Assembly: GCF_003243515.1 (NCBI RefSeq)
Contig: NZ_QFRA01000024.1
Coordinates: 1-49,159 of the forward strand
Reading direction: 5' to 3'
DNA length: 49,159 nucleotides
Source: Corynebacterium kroppenstedtii
Lineage (GTDB): Bacteria > Actinomycetota > Actinomycetes > Mycobacteriales > Mycobacteriaceae
Shown here: in pieces, positions 16,706-23,899 of the stretch
How positions within the stretch are numbered: the stretch's first letter is position 1
How the letters are laid out: every line of letters starts with the position of its first letter
Translations under genes and position numbers: made by a program
Notes under the pieces: generated by a model
Told to the model about the DNA's origin: nothing
The model's database searches: none
What the model saw: only the letters and a program-made list of their open reading frames with translations

Positions 16706-19628
16706 CCTTGATCTTGCCCATCGCGCCACGTTCAGCGTCGGCAAACTGGTGGTTAACCATCGTGTAGGTACCGGCCTCGGGGAAGTTGGCCTCCACAAAA
16801 CCGCCCTGAGCGGCCAAAAGGCCAAGCGCCTGAGAGCCTCCATCGTCGACACCGAAGGCGTCACGCCCATGTCGGAGAGTGTACGAACCCTCCTTGAAGC
16901 TGGTATCAAACTGTGTCCCCACGATGTGGAAGGACTCGGAAATATTCGGGCCTGCATTGAGCAACCAGAACCGTGCGCGCTCACCGTGCTTAAGCTCGAG
17001 AGGCTTTTGGACGTACTGATTCTCCAGGCCGTTGAACACCACCTTGCTGGGCTGTTCGCTGCGGAGCAACGCGGAATCAACCGGATTGTCTTTGTCCTTA
17101 CCCAGGCCATACAGCTCCGACTGAACCATGATGTATTCATGATCCACGGGGTCCAGGTCCGGCGGATCAATAATCACAGCGCCGAACATACCAGCAGCAA
17201 TATGCATACTGATCGGGGCCGTACCACAGTGATACAACCAGATCCCGGCGTGCTCGGCGCGGAACCGGTACTCCAGCGACTCACCAGGCTTAATAGACCG
17301 CATGGGCTGGTCAGGGCTCACCATGCCCGCGTGGAGATCAATCGAGTGACTAATAGAACCATCATTCTTCAGATGGACGACGAACTCATCGCCGATGTGA
17401 CCACGCAACACGGGTCCCATGGGCGCGCCGTTGAACGTCCACGACGCACGCTTGGTGCCATCCTCCCGGATTGTCCGGTTAACCTGCGAGACCGTCAAAC
17501 CAATATTGTGTGTTGTCCCCTCGGGCGCCGGATCCACTGACGGATCGCGGATGACCTCTGGTTTCAGCGGACTATCCGTATTTGTCGATGCCATAGAGTG
17601 CCCGCTGGCATGAACATCATCCTTATCCGACGCAGCATCGCTGCTGGAATCGCTGTCGGTGGAGTTCGCTCCGGCGGAACCGTTTGAGCCGCCCTTGGTA
17701 TTCACCGTCAGTTCCATACCGCGCATTTGGTGGCCGGGGATGGTGCACCAACCTTTGGTCTTCTTCGTAATCACGTCCGATGTGAACGTTTTGCTCTCTC
17801 CCGGGTCCACTTTCCCCGTTTCGCTGCCATCGGCCAGCTTGAGGTCATGGACTTGGTCGCCGTCATTCTTCAACGTCACTTTGAGGCGGTCACCAGCGGG
17901 AACGTCAATGGAATTCGGGCTGAAGGACATGCCTTTGGCCGTCACGGTGACCGACGTCGTATGCCCGGTCGCTGCAACGGTGGAGCCGCCGGAATTATCC
18001 GACGAACCACTGCCGGTCCCGGTTATGGCAAGAGTCGCGCACGCAATGAGCGCGATCGCCGACATCGTGGCCGCAACCTGGGCAAGTGGCGAGCGTGAAT
18101 GCGGCGGGTTCGGGGGAATCGCGCGGGCGGACTTGCGGGTGGAATCCGTGGTAACCGTGCTGTCCGTGTTAACGCCAGCAGCGTCGGCAGGCGAAGTAGA
18201 TGAAGCAGACGACGACGTCGACTCATCAGCCTTTTTCCGACGTGCCGTAGCCTGCGCTCGAATCGCCTTAACCTGGTTTTTAGCCGACACAGCTGCCAGC
18301 GGAACAAACATCGCTAAACCAATACCTGCAGCAAATGAGCCCACAATGTGAAGCCATCCGCCGACGGGAAGAACCCACAGGATCAAGCCGACGTTCACCA
18401 TCGTCGTCCGCGCAGGCCCCATGAAATCCAGCGTCGCAAGCCCCTGTGACACGGCCTTACCGCCACCACCCATCGTCGAGGGAAGCAGGTAGCACATCAC
18501 ACCAATGAGCAATTGCGCGCCGAAACCAACCACCAGAGGAACCGTCGGAGTCGAAATAATTTCGTCCGGGTTCAGGATCTGGCTGATTCCCGCGACGAAC
18601 ATCGTGCCGATGACCCACAGAACGGCGAAGGCCACCGACGAGCGCGCGAAAATCGCGGGAGGTTCGTGGGAGATGCGCCGGGAATTCCGGACGATGCCAG
18701 CCCACGGACGCGCGCACAGGATCCAGCCCGCTGCGTAGACCACCATGCCGATACCGACGAGCTCGAAGCGTCCGGAAATCGTGCCAATGCTCAGCACCAG
18801 GATGCCACCCAACATCGCGGCGAGCGTCGGAACTGGGCGGAATGACGATACGCGCGCACGCCAAATAGCTGGGAAAAGAATGGTCAGGGTGCCCGCCGCG
18901 GTCAGGCCGACGAAGCCGAGCACATTGACCGCCATGTGCATCACAATGAGCCGGTCATGCCACGTCCCCGGAAGAGGATGAGCCAGGGTCGCGCCCAAGC
19001 CCGCGCCAACGGGCAAGATTAACGACGCAGCGATGTAGAACATGACGATCGCCGCGTAATCACCCAGGTCAGAGCTGGACTTTGCAGCGCTGCGACGTGC
19101 CCTCACACATTGCGAAATGAGCGATATCGCGTGGATCGCCACGGCCACACCAACGATGACAGCTCCCACGGTGACGACGATCCACGCCCAACCCTCTGCG
19201 CCGCGTGCGGCGTCGTTAAATGCCTGCCCAATGACGCACGGGATAACGCCTACGTTGAGGGCATAAATTAAGGCCACCTGCCTCGGGCGGGAGGAGTCGG
19301 GGAGCCGCTGGTGGAGGAACTTTTCGGTGAAGTGCTGCGACCACACCATGATCGAGTTCATCAGTGCGCCGAGGGTGAAGAAATGCACCATCATCCAGCG
19401 GTTATTCGGCACAAACGGGTGTGCCAAGGCGAGGACGATGATGGCGGCGAGCCACAAGCTCACCGGGCGGGAGGCGCGCCGGTGCCAGGACTTCGCGGAT
19501 GTCTTCGAGGACGATGATTCGCGTGGCCGGCCGGGGCTGGTCTGCCCGGCATAATTGTCGTCGGCGGAGTGAGAAGATCGAGCCGAACCATCAGGGGAGA
19601 CGGGGAGAGATTCATCGCGGGAACTCAT
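16698..19628 (-). CDS. nirK: Membrane-anchored copper nitrite reductase fusion (TM domain + cupredoxin + NirK)
   Basis: About 976 residues in three parts. Residues about 55-480 form eleven membrane helices with conserved His near helix ends (MVHFFTLGALMNS, RLIVMHMAVN), resembling NnrS/heme-copper-oxidase-like membrane domains. After a linker and one more helix, residues about 554-641 are a cupredoxin with an apparent mononuclear copper site (VHDLKL, then CTIPGHQMRGM). Residues about 690-976 are a two-domain copper nitrite reductase. It keeps SHSIDLHA and LYHCGTAPISMHIAAGM (type 1 and type 2 ligands) and a late HQF His near the C-terminus. All copper ligands I expect are visible. The reaction is nitrite to nitric oxide, outside the membrane. 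The cupredoxin could pass electrons on. ATG 19628 is preferred because it leaves a proper divergent gap to msrA. No nitric oxide reductase lies nearby. Confidence 0.88.
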   Translation of the reverse strand: MSSRDESLPVSPDGSARSSHSADDNYAGQTSPGRPRESSSSKTSAKSWHRRASRPVSLWLAAIIVLALAHPFVPNNRWMMVHFFTLGALMNSIMVWSQHFTEKFLHQRLPDSSRPRQVALIYALNVGVIPCVIGQAFNDAARGAEGWAWIVVTVGAVIVGVAVAIHAISLISQCVRARRSAAKSSSDLGDYAAIVMFYIAASLILPVGAGLGATLAHPLPGTWHDRLIVMHMAVNVLGFVGLTAAGTLTILFPAIWRARVSSFRPVPTLAAMLGGILVLSIGTISGRFELVGIGMVVYAAGWILCARPWAGIVRNSRRISHEPPAIFARSSVAFAVLWVIGTMFVAGISQILNPDEIISTPTVPLVVGFGAQLLIGVMCYLLPSTMGGGGKAVSQGLATLDFMGPARTTMVNVGLILWVLPVGGWLHIVGSFAAGIGLAMFVPLAAVSAKNQVKAIRAQATARRKKADESTSSSASSTSPADAAGVNTDSTVTTDSTRKSARAIPPNPPHSRSPLAQVAATMSAIALIACATLAITGTGSGSSDNSGGSTVAATGHTTSVTVTAKGMSFSPNSIDVPAGDRLKVTLKNDGDQVHDLKLADGSETGKVDPGESKTFTSDVITKKTKGWCTIPGHQMRGMELTVNTKGGSNGSAGANSTDSDSSSDAASDKDDVHASGHSMASTNTDSPLKPEVIRDPSVDPAPEGTTHNIGLTVSQVNRTIREDGTKRASWTFNGAPMGPVLRGHIGDEFVVHLKNDGSISHSIDLHAGMVSPDQPMRSIKPGESLEYRFRAEHAGIWLYHCGTAPISMHIAAGMFGAVIIDPPDLDPVDHEYIMVQSELYGLGKDKDNPVDSALLRSEQPSKVVFNGLENQYVQKPLELKHGERARFWLLNAGPNISESFHIVGTQFDTSFKEGSYTLRHGRDAFGVDDGGSQALGLLAAQGGFVEANFPEAGTYTMVNHQFADAERGAMGKIKVS

Positions 19629-19743
19629 AGTGATTTCTACGCTATTCCACACCGAGGACAAACGGGAAAATAGGCATGGAAAGTGTGCATATAATCATGC
19701 TCCGAGCCTTTCGAACACCACGACTTCGGTCTACCCTGTGCTC

Positions 19744-20406
19744 ATGGGATTTCTTTTTGGAACTCGACCCACATCAACAAGCATCGTGAACAGGGAAGAT
19801 GCGCTTCCCGGACGTGATAAACCTATCCTGCCTCACCCCAAATCGCACACGGTTCTGGGAACACCTATCGACGGCCCCTGGAAAGATGGGCAGCGGAGCG
19901 TCGTTGTGGGGCTCGGATGCTTCTGGGGAGCCGAAAAACTCTTCTGGCAGATCGATGGCGTAGAAAGCACGGCGGTCGGTTACGCCGGTGGGTACACGCC
20001 GAACCCGACCTACCGGGAAGTCTGCACAGGTCGGACCGGCCACGCCGAAATTGTCCGCGTCATCTATGACCCGCAGAAGGTGTCATTCGAGGACCTCATC
20101 CGCACCTTTTTCGAGGCACACGATCCCACGCAGGGTTTCCGCCAGGGGAACGATGTGGGCACCCAGTACCGCTCCGTGATTTATGCACAGACCGACGACG
20201 AAGTGCAGAAAGCTCGTGAAATAGCGGCATCCTTCTCCCACTCGCTGGCCGACGCCGGCTACGGGGACACCACCACCGAGATTTCTCTGCTTAGCGGCAC
20301 CCCGACGAAAACGATGTACCTCGCTGAAGACGAGCACCAGCAGTACCTGGATAAAAACCCGAACGGCTACTGTCCGGTTCACTCAACGGGAGTCGCGTGC
20401 CGGTGA
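19744..20406 (+). CDS. msrA: Peptide-methionine (S)-S-oxide reductase MsrA
   Basis: MsrA reduces methionine-S-sulfoxide in proteins and free methionine. The catalytic motif GCFWGAEK has its Cys at about residue 59 of a 220-residue protein. TAVGYAGGY, TGRTGHAE and a resolving Cys near the C-terminus (YCPVHSTGVAC) are present, so the protein should recycle through thioredoxin. An in-frame start further upstream (19630) would overlap the nitrite reductase start; ATG 19744 gives the N-terminus MGFLFG typical of corynebacterial MsrA. The divergent partner is the nitrite reductase and the downstream neighbour is an MFS gene on the other strand, overlapping by 24 bp at the 3' ends. With sodA close by, this is an oxidative-damage defence neighbourhood. 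Confidence 0.95.
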   Translation: MGFLFGTRPTSTSIVNREDALPGRDKPILPHPKSHTVLGTPIDGPWKDGQRSVVVGLGCFWGAEKLFWQIDGVESTAVGYAGGYTPNPTYREVCTGRTGHAEIVRVIYDPQKVSFEDLIRTFFEAHDPTQGFRQGNDVGTQYRSVIYAQTDDEVQKAREIAASFSHSLADAGYGDTTTEISLLSGTPTKTMYLAEDEHQQYLDKNPNGYCPVHSTGVACR

Positions 20407-21615
20407 CGGAGTCGATCGGGTCGATGGGGTGGTCCGCGCGATGAACAGCGCAATCATCGTCGCTATGGCCAGCCCGGCGAGCAGCCACACGACGAGTCCA
20501 CCCCACTCCCACGAGTGGAGGACATGGCCGGAAAGCCAGCCCACGATCGACGACCCCATGTAGTAGCAGAAGAAATACATTGACGACGCTTCCGCCCGGT
20601 TGGTGGTGGCAACCACTCCGACCCAGCCCGACACCACAGAGTGGGCCGCGAAGAAACACGCCGTGAACAGCAAAATCCCAAGAATGCTGCTGATGAGCTC
20701 GGGGGAAAACAGCACAGCCATGCCGATCATCATGCCGACGATCGACCCGACGAGGACACGCGCCTGCCCGAACTTATGAATCATCGTCCCAGCCTGCGTC
20801 GCGCTCCACGTTCCGGAGAGATAAAGGAAGAAAATAGCGCCGGCGACGCCCTCGCTGAGGCCAAAGTGTCCGGTCAAACGGTAGCCAACATAGTCATACA
20901 GCGACACGAAGGCACCCATGAAAAGGAAAGCAAGGGTGAACAGCGCACTCAAGCGCGGGTTTTTCACGTGCTGGGCGATAGCGCTGAACTCGGAACGAAA
21001 CGTCAGGCGCTTGGGCTGGAAACGCTGTTGATCAGGAAGCGCCCATGACGTGATGAACGCGAAAATAATGGCTACCGCCACGGTGGCCGCGAGAGCCCAC
21101 CGCCATGACGCAAACTCGAGAACGCCAGAAGGGATAACGCGGCCGGACAGACCGCCCACGGACGTCCCCGCCACATAGAGCCCCATCACTTGAGGAACAT
21201 GTTTCGGGTGGATCTCCTCCGACAGGTACGCCATCGCCGTCGCCGGAACCCCCGCAACAGCGATGCCCTGCAGTCCACGCAGGGTAATCAGCATGCCGAC
21301 CGACATCGACAAGGGAAGAAGACCCAGCAACGTGGCCGATAGGGCGCTGAGCATGATGACGCGTTTGCGCCCGAAGCGCTCTGAAATGATCGACGCCGGA
21401 ATGATGGACAGCGCGAGCATCCCCGTCGTCGCGGAAACGGTTAATGATGCTGTTGCCGGTGTGACGTGGAGGTCCTCGGACAGGACGGGGAGGAGAGCCT
21501 GCGTGCAGTACAGGGCGTTGAACGATGCCAACCCAGCGCCCACCATCGCCAAGATGACTTTGCGGTACATGGGCGATTGCGGGGTATACCCGTCAGGTAA
21601 GCCCTGAGTGGCCAT
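20383..21615 (-). CDS. MFS transporter (drug/sugar efflux type, 12 helices)
   Basis: This 410-residue protein has twelve predicted helices. The first loop motif is SERFGRKRV (the MFS motif A pattern G-x-x-x-D/E-R-x-G-R-K/R). The sixth helix is followed by a hydrophilic middle loop (about 190-215). The N-terminal end includes ALYCTQALLPVLSEDL, typical of the YnfM/araJ-like exporter group. The substrate is not determined. It is convergent with msrA (24 bp overlap) and lies downstream of sodA behind three hairpins, so it should have its own promoter; the 160-bp gap upstream would contain it. Confidence 0.9.
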   Translation of the reverse strand: MATQGLPDGYTPQSPMYRKVILAMVGAGLASFNALYCTQALLPVLSEDLHVTPATASLTVSATTGMLALSIIPASIISERFGRKRVIMLSALSATLLGLLPLSMSVGMLITLRGLQGIAVAGVPATAMAYLSEEIHPKHVPQVMGLYVAGTSVGGLSGRVIPSGVLEFASWRWALAATVAVAIIFAFITSWALPDQQRFQPKRLTFRSEFSAIAQHVKNPRLSALFTLAFLFMGAFVSLYDYVGYRLTGHFGLSEGVAGAIFFLYLSGTWSATQAGTMIHKFGQARVLVGSIVGMMIGMAVLFSPELISSILGILLFTACFFAAHSVVSGWVGVVATTNRAEASSMYFFCYYMGSSIVGWLSGHVLHSWEWGGLVVWLLAGLAIATMIALFIARTTPSTRSTPSPARDSR

Positions 21616-21675
21616 AGTGTGACACCTGATTTCCCGGTTCGACGCTAGATGTACCTGACGTTAGATCACCGTATG

Positions 21676-21706
21676 AAAAGAAGAGACACCCGCGGGTGCC
21701 TCTTCC
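21676..21706 (-). terminator. Intrinsic terminator beyond sodA
   Basis: Minus strand: GAAGAGGCACCC pairs with GGGTGTCTCTTC (one mismatch), followed by TTTTCAT. It is the outermost of three hairpins behind sodA. Confidence 0.75.
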
Positions 21707-21721
21707 CATAACGCTATTTAT

Positions 21722-21773
21722 CGTGGCCGTTTATTTACCGCGGCCACGTGTGCGGCCGATTTACTCGGCCACA
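21722..21773 (-). repeat. Two related stem-loops directly behind sodA
   Basis: CGTGGCCG (21722-21729) pairs with CGGCCACG (21741-21748). The next stem, TGTG-C-GGCCGA with TCGGCCACA (21749-21773), has one bulge. The loops share ATTTAC. Both have GGCC cores and look like copies of one element. The second starts only 5 bp after the sodA stop. Confidence 0.7.
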
Positions 21774-21778
21774 GGGCT

Positions 21779-22384
21779 TTACTTGGACTTTGCCCGTGCG
21801 TAGCGCTCTACAACGTCCTCCCAGTTGAAGACGTTCCATACGGCCTTGACGTAGTCAGCCTTCACGTTCTTGTACTGGAGGTAGAAGGCGTGCTCCCACA
21901 TGTCCAGCATCAGCAGCGGGGTGAAGTCAACGGAAACGTTGCCCTGCTGGTCGGTCAGCTGCTCGATAATGAGGCGGCCAGCGATGTGGTCGTAGCCGAG
22001 GACGGCCCAGCCGGAGCCCTGAAGGCCGGTAGCAGCTGCGGAGAAGTGATCCTTGAACTTCTCGAAGGAACCGAAGTCGCGGTTGATGGCCTCGGTCAGC
22101 TCACCGGTCGGCTCGCCGCCACCGTTCGGGGACAGGTTCTTCCAGAAGATGGAGTGGTTGGTGTGGCCACCAAGGTTGAAGGTGAGGTTCTTGGAGAGTG
22201 CGCGAATCTCGTTGGCATCTGCCCCTTCTTCGCGGGCCTTCTCTAGCTTCTCCAGAGCGGTGTTGGCGCCAGCAACGTAGGTTGCGTGGTGCTTGTCGTG
22301 GTGAAGCTGCATAATCTCGCCAGAGATGTGAGGCTCGAGAGCGTCGTAATCGTAGGGGAGGTCAGGAAGTTCATACACAGGCAT
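21779..22384 (-). CDS. sodA: Manganese (or Fe/Mn) superoxide dismutase
   Basis: This 201-residue enzyme converts superoxide to hydrogen peroxide and oxygen. The four metal ligands are visible: the His in LHHDKHHATYV (about residue 28), the His in HTNHSIFWKNL, and the Asp and His in DMWEHAFY. Sequence around GSGWAVLGYD fits the Mn-type of corynebacteria. AAAGG lies 8 bp before the ATG. The 486-bp divergent region to ldh holds a repeated TTGTG element. Three stem-loops follow the stop. Confidence 0.97.
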   Translation of the reverse strand: MPVYELPDLPYDYDALEPHISGEIMQLHHDKHHATYVAGANTALEKLEKAREEGADANEIRALSKNLTFNLGGHTNHSIFWKNLSPNGGGEPTGELTEAINRDFGSFEKFKDHFSAAATGLQGSGWAVLGYDHIAGRLIIEQLTDQQGNVSVDFTPLLMLDMWEHAFYLQYKNVKADYVKAVWNVFNWEDVVERYARAKSK

Positions 22385-22870
22385 TTCAGTACCTTTCGTT
22401 ACTAGCTAACACGCGCCGCTAAAACATGGCGCACTGTGATTTTTTCAACATTGTGACTCGCACAACTAATTTGTGCGTGAAACCCAGTGTTGTGGAAGCT
22501 CCGGGGTGTCGCAACCTTTAACGTGAAGAAATTTCTCTTTATTCCGAAATAGATGTGATAAATGGGCGCAGGTCGGGGTCATAAAGGATGAAAAACCCCT
22601 ATTAATCAGGATGAATCTATAAGATTAAGGTAGGTTGTGGGTGTGTAGCTGTCCGTGCCCTAAAAAAGGGGGAGGGGCGGCGCGGAGCGCTCATGTCGAA
22701 ACAAAAGAAACCCATATTCAATCAATCAGAACCGGGGGTAAATGTTTGATTTCTTGTCAAAACACTAGCGTATTCGGGCAAAACCGGGCACAATAACACT
22801 GAAGAATAAATCACGGCACATACGCGCCGTCGCACCATCTTTTCAGATCTCATTTCTTGGAGGAATTCTC
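22385..22870. promoter_or_regulatory. Divergent sodA / ldh regulatory region
   Basis: There is no gene in these 486 bp. The sodA side carries the TTGTG array (22451-22494). The middle (22560-22650) is AT-rich with short purine runs. On the ldh side CGGGCA occurs twice at 10-bp spacing (22775, 22785), just ahead of the ldh leader. A GGAGGAATTCTC ribosome binding site precedes the ldh ATG. Precise -10 and -35 positions are not certain. Confidence 0.5.
22451..22494. promoter_or_regulatory. Phased TTGTG/CACAA half-sites upstream of sodA
   Basis: TTGTG at 22451, CACAA at 22461, TTGTG at 22471, and TTGTG again at 22490. The first three are exactly 10 bp apart, forming two overlapping inverted repeats with 5-bp spacers. 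They lie about 65-110 bp before the sodA start. The spacing differs from the GlxR consensus. A regulator cannot be named. Confidence 0.45.
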
Positions 22871-23857
22871 ATGGCAGATCAAGAACACCGCCGCCTTGGT
22901 AACAAAATCGTTCTTATCGGCGCTGGCGACGTCGGAATCGCCTACGCCTTCGCCCTCATCAACCAGGGTGTGTGCGACGAACTGGCCATTATCGACATCG
23001 ACGAAAAGAAGACCGCCGGCAACGTCATGGACCTCAACCACGGCGTCGTCTGGGCATCCAGCCCGACCAACGTCAAGGTCGGCACCTACGACGACTGCGC
23101 CGACGCCGCCATGGTCGTCGTCTGCGCTGGTGCTGCACAGAAGCCGGGTGAAACCCGCCTGCAGCTCGTCGACAAGAATATTAAGATCCTGAACAGCATC
23201 ATTGGCGATGTCATGAAGCAGGACTTCGACGGCATTTTCCTCATTGCATCGAACCCTGTCGACATCCTGACCTACGCCACTTGGAAGATTTCCGGCCTGC
23301 CCAAGGAGCGTGTGATCGGTTCGGGCACGGTTCTGGACTCCGCACGGTTCCGCTCCATGCTGGGGGACATGTACGACGTTGCCCCGAGCTCCATCCACGC
23401 CTACATCATCGGTGAGCACGGCGACTCGGAGCTTCCGGTGCTGTCGTCGTCGACCGTCGGTGGTGTGTCGATGCGCAAGAAGCTCGAGAAGGACCCTGAG
23501 CTGCACGGACGCTTGGGGAAGGTCTTCGAAGAGACCCGCGACGCCGCCTACACCATTATCGACGCCAAAGGCTCGACGTCATTCGGCATTGGTATGGGCC
23601 TCGCTCGGATTACGCGCGCTGTGCTGCAGAACCAGAACGTCGTCCTTCCTGTCTCCGCATACCTGCAGGGTGAATATGGCGAAGATGACATTTACATCGG
23701 TACCCCGGCCCTCGTGAACCGCGGCGGAATCCACCGCGTTGTTGAGCTGGAGCTCGATGACCACGAAGCTGAGCAGATGAAGGCATCAGCTGCGCAGTTG
23801 CGTGAAATCAAAGACCGCTTCTACGGCCCGAATGCCGATCAGGAAGCAACGAAGTAG
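22871..23857 (+). CDS. ldh: NAD-dependent L-lactate dehydrogenase
   Basis: Reduces pyruvate to L-lactate with NADH during oxygen limitation. The Rossmann motif GAGDVG is at 17-22, the specificity and proton-relay segments follow (SNPVDILTY, then VIGSGTVLDSARFR), and the catalytic His is in IGEHGDSE (about residue 183). The length of 328 residues is normal. A strong GGAGG lies 9 bp ahead of the ATG. The gene order ldh-pyk2-glpQ is the same as I recall for C. glutamicum, with only 42 bp between ldh and pyk2, so the two are probably co-transcribed. Confidence 0.97.
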   Translation: MADQEHRRLGNKIVLIGAGDVGIAYAFALINQGVCDELAIIDIDEKKTAGNVMDLNHGVVWASSPTNVKVGTYDDCADAAMVVVCAGAAQKPGETRLQLVDKNIKILNSIIGDVMKQDFDGIFLIASNPVDILTYATWKISGLPKERVIGSGTVLDSARFRSMLGDMYDVAPSSIHAYIIGEHGDSELPVLSSSTVGGVSMRKKLEKDPELHGRLGKVFEETRDAAYTIIDAKGSTSFGIGMGLARITRAVLQNQNVVLPVSAYLQGEYGEDDIYIGTPALVNRGGIHRVVELELDDHEAEQMKASAAQLREIKDRFYGPNADQEATK

Positions 23858-23899
23858 TATTCGGTCGTACGAGAAATCCGCCGCTCCGGAGGGCACATA

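Noticed and set aside
16584..17540. A 318-codon open frame on the plus strand over the end of the nitrite reductase gene.
   Set aside because: The opposite strand encodes the copper-ligand motifs; the plus-strand product shows no family features.
22611..22640. A stretch resembling an iron-box of the DtxR type upstream of ldh.
   Set aside because: Only part of the palindrome fits (TTAAGGTAGGTT on one side), so it does not meet the consensus.
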